This document shows positions 17,576 through 25,678 of a DNA stretch of 51,365 bases, in pieces. The DNA lies in the IMG/VR virus record IMGVR_UViG_3300048033_000777, positions 1 to 51,365 of that record; one strand, written 5' to 3'. Position 1 is the first letter of the stretch, and each line of letters begins with the position of its first letter. This stretch comes from a virus. A program made the position numbers and the translations under genes. The notes under the pieces were generated by a model. That model was not told the DNA's origin. It saw only the letters and a program-made list of their open reading frames with translations, and ran no database searches.

Positions 17576-18627
17576 TTGATTAAATCAACCGGTGAAGAAG
17601 TAATATTTAATTTTTGGTATAATTTTCGATTATATTCAAGTGTTGGCATTAAATCAATATAAAGTTGATGATGTTCTTCAATAGTTAAACTTGCTAGATA
17701 GTCGATCTGAAGTTTAATTTGTTTAAATCTTTCATCCGGATCTTCAATACTATCATAACTTTCGTCTATAATATTATTAAATGTTTTAAATCCAAGCTGC
17801 TTTAAAGAATGCAAAGTATGTGGTAATCCTATTACAATAAACGGATGATAAAATAATATTGATTTTAACACTTTTTCAGTCCATCCCAAATATTCATCAG
17901 AATAAAAATCTCTTTCACCAATTAAACTCCAATACGAGTTTTGATAAAATTTAAGAGGATTCTGCAAATGCTTTCTATTATTAGTGTCATCTAAGATAAG
18001 AGGTAGTATGTCATATAGACGATTAATAGTACTTGGAGGAAGTCGCTTTAGTTCTAAATCTAAAATACTGTTTTCATTTAAACTATGTAATTCAAGTTTA
18101 TCACAACTTACAATAGAAGTTTTTAATAAGTTTTTTTCTATAAGATAATCAACTAATTGTAATCTATGTGTACGTGTTTGTTTATTAAGTGATAAAAATT
18201 TATTGTTTCTTAATTCTAAGTTTGGGCTAATTTCTTCTTGGACATATATATTATCATAATGACTGTATATTATATGAAAACTAAAAAAATATACATTTTT
18301 ACCAGTTAATTTTTCATTACTAGAACATATTGCGTAGTTAACACCGAGTGACATAATTTTATTAACTTGTTGCTGTGTTAATAATCCTTCGTAAGTATCA
18401 TCAATTACTATAAGGTCATTTTTGTTAAATTTTATATTAAGTAAATCGTCAAAATTTGATCCAATATTTTCAAAGAACAAAATGCTATTATCAGATAAAT
18501 TATCTTCGTATAATAAATTAATTGTTTTTAAAAAACTCCATAGCCGAGACGATGTTATTCCTTTAGATGGAAGCACTCCAAGAGATATTTTTTTAATAGG
18601 TTTAGGAGGCTTATAAAGGTTTTTCAT
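17548..18627 (-). CDS. Glycosyltransferase-like protein
   Basis: About 359 residues from the ATG at 18627. A TTG 18 bases upstream is an alternative. The C-terminal half has the pattern WSLIGERDFY, then WTEKVLKSILFYHPFIVIG, then LKQLGFKTFNNIIDESYD, which resembles the TEK/PFI-G/GFKTF-DESYD block of exostosin- or fucosyltransferase-like families. A KFLSLNKQTRTHRLQLVDYL segment precedes it, also typical of those proteins. The sugar and acceptor cannot be predicted. It is the last gene of the six-gene coupled cassette and overlaps the radical SAM gene by 17 bases. Its 3' end converges on the plus-strand gene at 16994. Confidence 0.65.
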   Translation of the reverse strand: MKNLYKPPKPIKKISLGVLPSKGITSSRLWSFLKTINLLYEDNLSDNSILFFENIGSNFDDLLNIKFNKNDLIVIDDTYEGLLTQQQVNKIMSLGVNYAICSSNEKLTGKNVYFFSFHIIYSHYDNIYVQEEISPNLELRNNKFLSLNKQTRTHRLQLVDYLIEKNLLKTSIVSCDKLELHSLNENSILDLELKRLPPSTINRLYDILPLILDDTNNRKHLQNPLKFYQNSYWSLIGERDFYSDEYLGWTEKVLKSILFYHPFIVIGLPHTLHSLKQLGFKTFNNIIDESYDSIEDPDERFKQIKLQIDYLASLTIEEHHQLYIDLMPTLEYNRKLYQKLNITSSPVDLINQLTSAKLK

Positions 18628-19495
18628 GGAACGTGCCTTTAACAACTGCTTCCGGTTGGTCTTTTAATACTGGCTTAGCAGGACACATTGCGCATATAGG
18701 GTGCGGCTCTTCAATGTTATGTATAAATCCTTGTAACTCATACTCAGAACAGTCAAGAGATAAACCTTCGTATTTAAGATACGGTGCCCAATCTTTGTCT
18801 TCAAGCATATTGTATTTTTTAGCATGTGTTTTTAACATACTAATAGGCGGACATTTATATAATTTGTTCTTATATATAATAGGATAAACATCAGCATTAC
18901 AAAAATTATAACTACTAACAGGATCATTATCTTGCCAAGGTTTTAATACACCATTTATATTCTGCCTATAATCATACCAACCACCGGCCGTTGGATCAGT
19001 TATTTGTAATTCAACATTGTGTTCTTTATGACGCCATAATCCGTTTCCTTCGTCTATCCATTTTCTTGCACTACGAATAATATGTGTTTGAATATTATCT
19101 AATACTGTTTGTCTAAGTTTTTCGTCTTTATGATGTAGTGTAATACTTAATTTACTAGGCTGGGCAGCAACAAGAGCATCAAATAATTCATTTCGTTTAG
19201 GTAAAAGAAACCCGTTTGAAAACACTTCAATTTTAGCATGATTAAACGTTCGTCTACTATGCTCAATTATTTCATATATCTTAGGATGTATAAGAGGCTC
19301 GCCCCCAATAATAGTAAAATTATTTGGGTCTAGGCGCTTACTCCATTTTGTCATGTTGATTTTCATTTGATCAAAATCTTCATGCCAGGGATGGTCGTAG
19401 TCAATGAACCGGTCACAACCAGGGCATGCTAAGTCGCAGCTAGTTGTGACCATCCATTCTAAATAATTTAAAAAATAGCCCCTAGGATCAATCAA
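18611..19495 (-). CDS. Radical SAM protein with C-terminal cysteine region
   Basis: The CX3CX2C cluster motif is seen as SCDLACPGC (C20, C24, C27 counted from the TTG at 19495), followed by the GGEPL SAM-binding motif. The C-terminal part has further cysteines (FCNAD, KCPPIS, then ICAMCPAKP) that could hold auxiliary clusters as in SPASM-type enzymes. So it likely generates a 5'-deoxyadenosyl radical to modify a peptide or small molecule. The TTG at 19495 has GGA nine bases upstream and overlaps the amidinotransferase stop by eight bases. An earlier TTG at 19531 lacks a ribosome binding site. The substrate is unknown. Confidence 0.8.
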   Translation of the reverse strand: MIDPRGYFLNYLEWMVTTSCDLACPGCDRFIDYDHPWHEDFDQMKINMTKWSKRLDPNNFTIIGGEPLIHPKIYEIIEHSRRTFNHAKIEVFSNGFLLPKRNELFDALVAAQPSKLSITLHHKDEKLRQTVLDNIQTHIIRSARKWIDEGNGLWRHKEHNVELQITDPTAGGWYDYRQNINGVLKPWQDNDPVSSYNFCNADVYPIIYKNKLYKCPPISMLKTHAKKYNMLEDKDWAPYLKYEGLSLDCSEYELQGFIHNIEEPHPICAMCPAKPVLKDQPEAVVKGTFHEKPL

Positions 19496-20549
19496 AATAG
19501 TTTTCCAACGAACCTTTGCGTTTAGTGTCAAGTGTCACACAATGAAATCCGCCACTGAGTGTACGTGCTTGACGCATAGGCAGTCCAATAGTTTCAATAC
19601 CGTGTTTGTTAAGTTCTCTGCGAACGTAGTCTTGATTCTCATCAATAATAACTAGTTCTTCGTTTACACTTAGCATATTTAATCCGATGTATTTAGAACA
19701 TGGCGATACATTACCTACTAAATTAGAACCAATGTCTACTACTTCGTCCCCAGGTATATAAATTTTATCCCAATCTTTAAAAATAGGGGGATACCAATCT
19801 GGAGTACAGCGATCTCCATTGAATAATACTAGTCCAGGGCGTAGTGGAATAACAGTTGAATCAAAATGTGAGTAGCTGTAGAATTTCTCTGCTAAATGAA
19901 TACGGTAACCACGCGGTTCTAATGTGTTTTTAAGCCACTGATACCCCCACATATTACCCGAATTAGAAACTTGATATAATAAGTCTTTACCTAAACGTAC
20001 TACATTAGGAGCATCAAACACAACCTCTTCGTTTGTTAGTGTTGGAATACTTAAATCGTCTAATTGATAACTATCGTCACGTAGTCTCGGACGCGGTGCT
20101 GCTAACCATTCTGTTCCTACTGCAAGAGTTTCATACATAAACGGACGATACGCTAATGTTTCGTATTGGCGAGCTCGCATTGCTCCTGGACAATCAATAA
20201 TAAGGTTATCCAAAGGTAATAGCAAGTCACGTGGACAATATGTATACCAGCCAGTTGTTTCCCAGTCTGGTGATTTAAACGATACTGAATGATCAATTGC
20301 TTCAGGACGTCTTACTTTTACGCCTAGACCTTCTAACGTTGTTTGAAGCCCGTTAAGGTCTTCATTTGCTTCATCTACCACCCATTGCGGACTTGGGCCT
20401 TCTAAGTCTTTAATTTGGTCGTATGTACAATCTGCAAATCCAAAACTGTGTGTTGATTTATCAACTGTAGGAATACGTGCATGATCTGCAATACCTACAA
20501 AAATTTCTTCTAGTGGATCCCAGTCGTTATGACTACTTACTATTGACAT
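19488..20549 (-). CDS. Glycine amidinotransferase family protein
   Basis: A 353-residue protein. The C-terminal block LSGGFHCVTLDTKRKGSLENYFD closely parallels the active-site end of arginine:glycine amidinotransferases, with C337 as nucleophile. H228 in SHFDSTVIPLRPG and D179 in FDAPNVVRLGKD fit the rest of the Asp-His-Cys triad. The family moves the amidino group of arginine to an amine such as glycine or an aminocyclitol. The acceptor here is unknown. GGAG lies nine bases before the ATG. It overlaps its neighbours on both sides (17 bases upstream, 8 downstream), so it is made with the aminotransferase-like and radical SAM proteins. Confidence 0.88.
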   Translation of the reverse strand: MSIVSSHNDWDPLEEIFVGIADHARIPTVDKSTHSFGFADCTYDQIKDLEGPSPQWVVDEANEDLNGLQTTLEGLGVKVRRPEAIDHSVSFKSPDWETTGWYTYCPRDLLLPLDNLIIDCPGAMRARQYETLAYRPFMYETLAVGTEWLAAPRPRLRDDSYQLDDLSIPTLTNEEVVFDAPNVVRLGKDLLYQVSNSGNMWGYQWLKNTLEPRGYRIHLAEKFYSYSHFDSTVIPLRPGLVLFNGDRCTPDWYPPIFKDWDKIYIPGDEVVDIGSNLVGNVSPCSKYIGLNMLSVNEELVIIDENQDYVRRELNKHGIETIGLPMRQARTLSGGFHCVTLDTKRKGSLENYFD

Positions 20550-21405
20550 ATAATTTTTCTCCTATTAATTCTGATACACAAACTCTATTAACTTCGGTAC
20601 CTCTATTCATCATTTCCCACTCTTCACCGCCTAATCCGAACATAATACAATTAGTACTGTTTAAATTATTTTCTATACAAACGTCCATGTAAATATCCTC
20701 ATGGGTATTCCAGTTATAATCTATACTATACTCATTGATTAAACTATTAGCAATACTTAATGAAACTCTGTTGTGCATATCGACAGAATTGAATACATCA
20801 ATACCATCGTCAGTGTCTTTACGTTCTAAACGCATACCTACCCGCAAAAACTCTGCACCATAAAATGCTTTTGAAATACTAAATGTTATAGTTTCTACAC
20901 ATGAGTATTTGTTTAAATCTAATACTATATTCTTAGTACATGGATAGTATGCAAAATCTAGTAGCACAGGTATGTTTAATGCTTGACAGTTATGTAATAT
21001 AAATTCTAATTTACTATGCTGTGTTCCGTAGTCTGAAAAAGGAACACTAATAATTACTGCATCATTAGAATTTAATTTGTTGTCATCTAAATATTGCCAA
21101 GTACCACCATGTTTTAAAACTGCACTATGATACATAAATTCGCCACGAAAGAATCTAAATGTTCTATTTTTGTGACGCCAATACCAATGATCAAATGCTT
21201 GTGCAGAGCCTGATACTAGTTTACGATTTGTAAATAATTCTAAACCTTTTAACTCGTTTAGTTTACTTGAATTGATCCAATTAAAATAATTTTCTGTAAA
21301 TTCACTAGGAATATTACTGTTATATAAATCTTTTGTAGGATTTAGATTTTGTATAAATTCTTTTACACTAGGATCAACTAAAGGCTTAGCCCCTCTTAAA
21401 TTCAT
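20533..21405 (-). CDS. PLP-dependent aminotransferase-like protein (fold type I, short)
   Basis: A 290-residue protein with the core motifs of fold type I PLP enzymes. It has IPVLLDFAYY (D150 and Y153, the pyridine-N and O3' contacts), then TFSISKAFYGAEFLRVGMRLER, with K179 as the predicted Schiff-base lysine and an Arg that could hold the cofactor phosphate. It is about 80-100 residues shorter than usual class I/II aminotransferases, so it may be a reduced enzyme. Reaction and substrate are unknown. GGAG is six bases before the ATG. It overlaps the oxygenase gene upstream by 20 bases and the amidinotransferase downstream by 17. Confidence 0.7.
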   Translation of the reverse strand: MNLRGAKPLVDPSVKEFIQNLNPTKDLYNSNIPSEFTENYFNWINSSKLNELKGLELFTNRKLVSGSAQAFDHWYWRHKNRTFRFFRGEFMYHSAVLKHGGTWQYLDDNKLNSNDAVIISVPFSDYGTQHSKLEFILHNCQALNIPVLLDFAYYPCTKNIVLDLNKYSCVETITFSISKAFYGAEFLRVGMRLERKDTDDGIDVFNSVDMHNRVSLSIANSLINEYSIDYNWNTHEDIYMDVCIENNLNSTNCIMFGLGGEEWEMMNRGTEVNRVCVSELIGEKLYVNSK

Positions 21406-21904
21406 TTAATACTCCGGTTACTTGCATGGTGTATTTTGTTGTCATACCCATGTTGCCGCTAAGATGCGGCTCATTACATTTTATTAGTATAGCATCACCT
21501 TTGCTCCAATGCAAGACCGAATTTTCATTTATTTCAAAATAATGCCCACTTTGCCAATCTTCTAAAAATATGTTTACACGGACACATTCTCGTGGATCTA
21601 TTTTGTTTAACTTAGCAAACATATAAAATGTATCATCGTGTACAGGTAATGTTTGTCCTGGAGGTTGTTTCATAATGCCAACACTGTATCGTGGAAATAG
21701 TGTTTCACAAAAATTATGCACTTCAAGGTCTACATTAAATGCACGATAGTACATCGAATTAAACGGTGTATAACCTGCATCTCGATAGCGTTCGTTTTGT
21801 TCTTCAAACTCACGAGCATGTCCTTGCAAGGTAACATTATCTTCTTTTTCCCAGCGATAATTTTTATAATTGAAATCTGGTAATTTTAAATTTATTTTTC
21901 CCAT
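21386..21904 (-). CDS. Fe(II)-dependent oxygenase or cupin-like protein
   Basis: A 172-residue protein with a double-stranded beta-helix pattern. PPGQTLPVHDDTFY supplies H89 and D91 (H-x-D), followed by RVNIFLEDWQSGHYFEI, and KGDAILIKCNEPHLSGNMG supplies a distal His (H147). This arrangement fits an aspartyl/asparaginyl hydroxylase-like or cupin oxygenase that binds Fe(II), possibly with 2-oxoglutarate. The substrate is unknown. Its ATG lies in the last codons of the oxygenase gene upstream (13-base overlap) and has no clear ribosome binding site, so translation probably depends on coupling. Confidence 0.65.
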   Translation of the reverse strand: MGKINLKLPDFNYKNYRWEKEDNVTLQGHAREFEEQNERYRDAGYTPFNSMYYRAFNVDLEVHNFCETLFPRYSVGIMKQPPGQTLPVHDDTFYMFAKLNKIDPRECVRVNIFLEDWQSGHYFEINENSVLHWSKGDAILIKCNEPHLSGNMGMTTKYTMQVTGVLNEFKRG

Positions 21905-22647
21905 GGTTTATCGTACGGAACGCCTTCTTCATTATCATACCAATATAAACTGCGATGCGGAGGAAACTTATCGTCATGTTGTGCATTACTTACATAATAA
22001 AACAATCTTAGATTTTTTCTGCTAACTCCAGTTGGAGTTTTCATTGGGTCTGGATAGCCGTGAAATGCTAAATTATCATAACTCCATATAACTAAATTTC
22101 CAGGACCTGGCACTACACTGCTAATAACATCTTTTCTATTTGTATCGTAAAAGTCCAAAGATCCGCCCCATTTTTCTTTCCAATCCTCATTTAAATAGAT
22201 TATAAAACTAAGGCGTCTGTGTAATCTTAATTGATCGTTCCAATTAAAGTCTGAGTGTATTTTTAAACTATCACCATTAAATGCCTTTGCATAACCGGCA
22301 CCTACTAAATGCGGATCTGGAATTAAATCAACAGTGTCAGTTACTTCTTGTAACCACTTTAAAAACGTTGAGCTATGGAGTGCATGTATAACTTCGTCTT
22401 GTATTGGAGTAATATCAAGATTATTATATTCGTACATACAACTTCCATTACGAGTAAATTTTTTGCCTTGTTCTAATGGAAGATTATCTAATTCTAATGC
22501 CATTGCATGTACTATGTCAAGTGGTAAAAAATTTGGAATTTCTATTTTACTATAGCCTGGATGACTACGGTATTCTCTTTGCAATTCATATGTATTCGAA
22601 AAATGTTCTTTTATATGATTAAGAATATGTTCTTTTACGTTTGCCAA
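21892..22647 (-). CDS. 2OG-Fe(II) oxygenase, prolyl hydroxylase-like
   Basis: A 251-residue protein with a full facial triad: H131 and D133 in KIHSDFNW and H196 in NLAFHGYPDP. An Arg about 14 residues later (GVSRKNLRLFYY) can bind 2-oxoglutarate. The segment RRLSFIIYLNEDWKEKWGGSLDFYD is typical of the prolyl-4-hydroxylase-like family. It is the first gene of the six-gene cassette. The start is TTG with AAGGA seven bases upstream. Hydroxylation of a small molecule or peptide is the likely reaction, but the substrate cannot be inferred. It diverges from the SAP-like gene at 22707. Confidence 0.85.
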   Translation of the reverse strand: MANVKEHILNHIKEHFSNTYELQREYRSHPGYSKIEIPNFLPLDIVHAMALELDNLPLEQGKKFTRNGSCMYEYNNLDITPIQDEVIHALHSSTFLKWLQEVTDTVDLIPDPHLVGAGYAKAFNGDSLKIHSDFNWNDQLRLHRRLSFIIYLNEDWKEKWGGSLDFYDTNRKDVISSVVPGPGNLVIWSYDNLAFHGYPDPMKTPTGVSRKNLRLFYYVSNAQHDDKFPPHRSLYWYDNEEGVPYDKPWEK

Positions 22648-22674
22648 TTTTAAATCCTTTGCATTAAATACGCA

Positions 22675-22682
22675 TATAAATA
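22675..22682 (+). promoter_or_regulatory. T4-type late promoter TATAAATA
   Basis: A perfect match to the T4 late consensus, 24 bases upstream of the ATG at 22707, with a strong TAGGAGGTAAT ribosome binding site in between. Confidence 0.75.
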
Positions 22683-22706
22683 GTTATTCCTATAGGAGGT
22701 AATATT

Positions 22707-22967
22707 ATGATAAAGTGGTTAACCAGTCTTTTTAAAGGTACAAGTGTTCCTGAAGTTATTAATGAAGTAGCCAAAGAAGCACCAGCACCTGCACCAACAC
22801 CTAAAAAGACTGCAACAAAAAAGAAACCTGCAACGAAAGCAGCAAAAGTTGACGTAGACGGTATGTCTAAAAAAGACTTACTTGCTCATGCTAAGAAAAA
22901 TGGTATTAAAGCCAACGCTAGTATGAATAAGGCTGCTCTAGTAAAGGCAATTAAGAACGGCCAGTAA
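22707..22967 (+). CDS. SAP/HeH-like DNA-binding small protein
   Basis: An 86-residue protein in three parts: an amphipathic N-terminus (MIKWLTSLFKG), an Ala/Pro/Lys-rich linker (APAPAPTPKKTATKKK), and a C-terminal SAP- or Rho-N-like helix-extended-helix (MSKKDLLAHAKKNGIKANAS). Lys-rich linkers and SAP-type folds suggest binding to DNA or RNA. It has a strong late promoter and ribosome binding site, so it is probably made in quantity late in infection. It converges on and overlaps the gene at 22951 by 17 bases. Confidence 0.8.
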   Translation: MIKWLTSLFKGTSVPEVINEVAKEAPAPAPTPKKTATKKKPATKAAKVDVDGMSKKDLLAHAKKNGIKANASMNKAALVKAIKNGQ

Positions 22968-23241
22968 TAGCTGATTGTAATTGCTGTATAGCAGTATCTT
23001 GGCGAGTCAGCTTTCGCTCTAATACAGTGATAGCGGCTCGCTGTTTTTTTGACTGCTCTTCCAAACTGCGAACATATTCAATTGTAGGAATCTTTTGAAT
23101 ACTGCCATCTTCACCAAGCATTTCAAACGTGTCGACACCTTGCGCACGTAGTCCGCCTGCTACACGATTAGGATTTTTTTCAGATGATGATTGGGTCTGG
23201 TCCGGCTTGCGTCTGCCGTACATCGAAGTTAGATAGCTCAT
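22951..23241 (-). CDS. Small coiled-coil protein (96 aa)
   Basis: The ATG at 23241 is chosen because GGAGG lies seven bases upstream and a TATAAATA late promoter follows. An upstream in-frame start would add 11 residues without support. The N-terminus, MSYLTSMYGRRKPDQ, is basic and disordered. The C-terminal half (EYVRSLEEQSKKQRAAITVLERKLTRQDTAI, split here by motif) has heptad-like spacing and probably forms a coiled coil. The gene overlaps the 3' end of the UVDE gene by 62 bases in another frame. Function unknown. Confidence 0.7.
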   Translation of the reverse strand: MSYLTSMYGRRKPDQTQSSSEKNPNRVAGGLRAQGVDTFEMLGEDGSIQKIPTIEYVRSLEEQSKKQRAAITVLERKLTRQDTAIQQLQSAITGRS

Positions 23242-24274
23242 ACTTTTCCTCCATATAGTATTTATACAGTGCAATGCTTGCTAAGTTCTTGCACTTACTC
23301 TCACACATAATATCTGCTGTGTCTAAGAATGACAAAGCCCAGTCGTTAGCATAACTGTTAGGATAGTAATCACTGTGCGCTCGTAGTTTTGCTTTCTTGT
23401 ATCCTGCTTCTAATAGTGCAGGCATATTAGGCAAACTGTTATGATCAAAACCTTCAGGCAATGCTTCGTTGCGACTGTATGAATAATGTATCACAGGACG
23501 CACACCACGCCAGCTGTCAATTACGCGAGCAAATCTATCGTCGGTGGGACGAATGTATTCTCCTTCACGGCACCAGTGATGGTGTATGTCAAGAACGAGT
23601 GCGCAGTGGTCGGCAAGCTCGAGGCTGTGTTCGAGTCCCCATTTGTTTTCGTCGTTCTCGATTGTGATTGTGTTTCTTGCTTCAGGCGAGAGTCGTTTAA
23701 GTGCGTCGATAATGCCTTGTGGACCTTTTCGACCCGATATGTGGACATTGCACTTAAAGTCTTGGAAGGTCTTGCCGTATCCCATATAGCGGATGACATC
23801 GGTGTGATATTCAAATTCTTCTATGCTCCTATCTACAATATCAGGGTTGTCAGATGCAAGCACAGTAAACTGACCAGGATGCATAGACAACCTAACATCC
23901 AACTGCCTTGCAAGCTCGCCGACCCTTGCGAAATGCTTTTCGCAATATGCGACCACAGCAGGTAGTTTCCAATAATAGCACCAGTCAGGCTGAGTGTAAA
24001 CAGGAAGGACATCACTGCCAAGTCGAACCATTCGTAATTCATGTGGTAAACTCCCTACGTATTCAATCAAGTTATAGTACGATTGAATGTTATGCACCAT
24101 GATGTCCCACAAGCGTTCTTCAGCAACATCACGTGTCTGTCTATTAAGCCACTGTACTGTTGTGCTACGAGTATTTAGCGGTCGTTGAATTTCTTCAAGT
24201 AGTTTTTTCTTCTGTGTTTGATCTGGGTGCATGTACTTGCATGCAAAACCTATACGTTTAGTCTGTGCCTTCAT
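23180..24274 (-). CDS. uvsE: UV damage endonuclease (UVDE/UvsE)
   Basis: About 364 residues from the ATG at 24274. TIM-barrel signatures of the family are seen: RIGFACKYMH at the start, LSMHPGQFTVL, NVHISGRKG, TIENDE, LDIHHHWC and a terminal YYMEEKYEL. These His, Glu and Asp residues bind the metals used to nick DNA 5' of UV photoproducts. An upstream ATG at 24307 is only five bases after the -10 element, so it would give a leaderless or absent start. The ATG at 24274 has AGCAGGCGA upstream and fits family length. Marine T4-like phages carry this repair gene. Confidence 0.92.
   Translation of the reverse strand: MKAQTKRIGFACKYMHPDQTQKKKLLEEIQRPLNTRSTTVQWLNRQTRDVAEERLWDIMVHNIQSYYNLIEYVGSLPHELRMVRLGSDVLPVYTQPDWCYYWKLPAVVAYCEKHFARVGELARQLDVRLSMHPGQFTVLASDNPDIVDRSIEEFEYHTDVIRYMGYGKTFQDFKCNVHISGRKGPQGIIDALKRLSPEARNTITIENDENKWGLEHSLELADHCALVLDIHHHWCREGEYIRPTDDRFARVIDSWRGVRPVIHYSYSRNEALPEGFDHNSLPNMPALLEAGYKKAKLRAHSDYYPNSYANDWALSFLDTADIMCESKCKNLASIALYKYYMEEKYELSNFDVRQTQAGPDPIII
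23259..23266 (-). promoter_or_regulatory. T4-type late promoter TATAAATA
   Basis: The minus strand reads TGTATAAATACT, a perfect late consensus, 17 bases upstream of the ATG at 23241. It lies inside the UVDE coding region, so it serves only the small coiled-coil gene. Confidence 0.7.
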
Positions 24275-24312
24275 AAAATCGCCTGCTGTTGTAAATTTTA
24301 AATCCATAGTTT

Positions 24313-24340
24313 ATTATAACACCTTATTTCCAATTGTCAA
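24313..24340 (-). promoter_or_regulatory. Sigma-70-type early promoter for UVDE
   Basis: The minus strand has TTGACA (24340-24335), 16 bases and then TATAAT (24318-24313). The -10 box ends five bases before the ATG at 24307, which favours the internal ATG at 24274 as the real start. Confidence 0.7.
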
Positions 24341-25163
24341 CCACCCACGGATCTTCGCAGTTGTGTGGATTTGGATCTCCGTGGAATACTGCAATACAAC
24401 AATTAGTATCTGGAATTACATTTTCAATTATTCTTAACTTACGTTGTCCGCGAGGCATGCCGTATCTAAGATCCTTGCTCTTTCTTATTTCCCATTTCCA
24501 ACTTTTAATCCATTCGTCTGGAAATAGTTTTGCAGGGTTGTGTATATGTGTTACTTCCCATAGCCAATCTTGATCTCCGTGATGCTTGCGTTCGATTGCT
24601 TTTTGATTTTCTTTAAACTGCGTCCATAAATATGATAATTCTCCTGTTTTAAACCGTATAACACTACTGTTGTATTTGTCCCAATTTGGCCGCATTTTAC
24701 GGGTAAAATCTCTTATAGTACACCAGTGGTTTGATTCATATGTAAATAAATGATCAATGTTGTTTGCAATTACAACATCTAAATCCATATAAAGTATAGT
24801 GCCTTTTAATGGTAAATCATTTGAAAAGAGGTAAGGTTTGCACCACCAGCCTTTTAAAAATTCTGGTAATATAAAAGTTTTAATATTTGGATTTAACATG
24901 CTTATATCGTCAGTTAAACAAACAAACTCTATATCTAGTGTGCAGTTACGCATAACCATATTATATAGTTTGTTTACATAATCCGCAGAATACTTTGTGC
25001 CGTGTTTTAGGCACAGCACATAGTATTTGTCTTTGATTAAAGGATTAGAGTTGTACGGCTCGTCTATACGACCTGACTCTTGATCTAGCTTTGCTAGTTT
25101 TTCAAGAGCTTTTCGTTGCTTACGCTTTTCTTTAGACTCGCCGTCAACATACTTTTTAACCAA
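24324..25163 (-). CDS. GT8-like glycosyltransferase
   Basis: A 279-residue protein. After a Lys/Glu-rich N-terminal extension (about residues 1-40) comes KYYVLCLKHGTKYS, then FVCLTDDI. A nucleotide-sugar-binding DxD motif is seen as LYMDLDVVIANNIDHLF, and then SSVIRFKTG and HGDQDWL, a pattern typical of GT-A enzymes such as GT8. It may glycosylate phage DNA, virion proteins or host glycans, which cannot be decided here. The start is TTG with GAGG eight bases upstream, immediately after the QueD stop. Confidence 0.75.
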   Translation of the reverse strand: MVKKYVDGESKEKRKQRKALEKLAKLDQESGRIDEPYNSNPLIKDKYYVLCLKHGTKYSADYVNKLYNMVMRNCTLDIEFVCLTDDISMLNPNIKTFILPEFLKGWWCKPYLFSNDLPLKGTILYMDLDVVIANNIDHLFTYESNHWCTIRDFTRKMRPNWDKYNSSVIRFKTGELSYLWTQFKENQKAIERKHHGDQDWLWEVTHIHNPAKLFPDEWIKSWKWEIRKSKDLRYGMPRGQRKLRIIENVIPDTNCCIAVFHGDPNPHNCEDPWVVDNWK

Positions 25164-25166
25164 CCG

Positions 25167-25616
25167 TCACGCCTCGTAAATAGCCGAGTTAGCACCATGC
25201 TCTGCACACTCTGCTCGCACACAATAACAACGATTGTCAGTTGCTTCGCGAATCAGTTTGTCTGCAAAGTTAAATGCATGTTCTGCAAACTTCTCTGCAC
25301 CCACGCCATCAAAGATACGTAGCTCTGCTAGACCTTTTGCTTCTAAATCTTTTAGTGTTTCCATATGCGGGTCGTTTGCATCTACTGCTACCTTGTGATC
25401 GAAACTATCTTCGAGCCAAGCCTTCAAAGGTTTGAGTCCTCCAAAGTCTACTGCCCAATTTTTGTTGTCTAGTTCGTCACATCCAAATGTAAATGTAAAT
25501 GCTAGACTGTATCCGTGTAGCAGATGACAGTGTGAGTGATCTGCATTAGGTTGACGGAACACTGCTGATAGTCCAATGTTGTGTCCGTAGTGTTTTGTGC
25601 TTAGATGTCTTGCCAT
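25167..25616 (-). CDS. queD: 6-carboxytetrahydropterin synthase-like protein (QueD/PTPS family)
   Basis: A 149-residue protein. Zinc-binding histidines appear as DHSHCHLLHGYS with a further N-terminal His. VDFGGLKPLKAWLEDSFDHKV and a C-terminal AECAEHGANS complete the family signature. QueD converts dihydroneopterin triphosphate to 6-carboxytetrahydropterin, the second step of 7-deazaguanine synthesis. No QueC, QueE, FolE or DpdA homologue is seen in this window, so it either complements host enzymes or works with genes outside the window. A sigma-70 promoter lies about 70 bases upstream. Confidence 0.88.
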   Translation of the reverse strand: MARHLSTKHYGHNIGLSAVFRQPNADHSHCHLLHGYSLAFTFTFGCDELDNKNWAVDFGGLKPLKAWLEDSFDHKVAVDANDPHMETLKDLEAKGLAELRIFDGVGAEKFAEHAFNFADKLIREATDNRCYCVRAECAEHGANSAIYEA

Positions 25617-25678
25617 ATATTTCTCCTATTAAATATGTGGCGGCAGAATTAGAAGGGTTGACGCCAAGTCCTTATTTA

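Noticed and set aside
18611-19495. Radical SAM protein as QueE, paired with QueD
   Set aside because: The protein is longer than QueE, has extra C-terminal cysteines and is in a different operon. The CX3CX2C motif alone does not identify QueE.
23521-23814. Minus-strand 97-residue ORF inside UVDE
   Set aside because: It lies in a different frame of a conserved gene, with no ribosome binding site and low-complexity composition.
23461-24102. Several plus- and minus-strand ORFs inside the UVDE gene
   Set aside because: They are shadows of a confidently identified enzyme and have no start signals or motifs.
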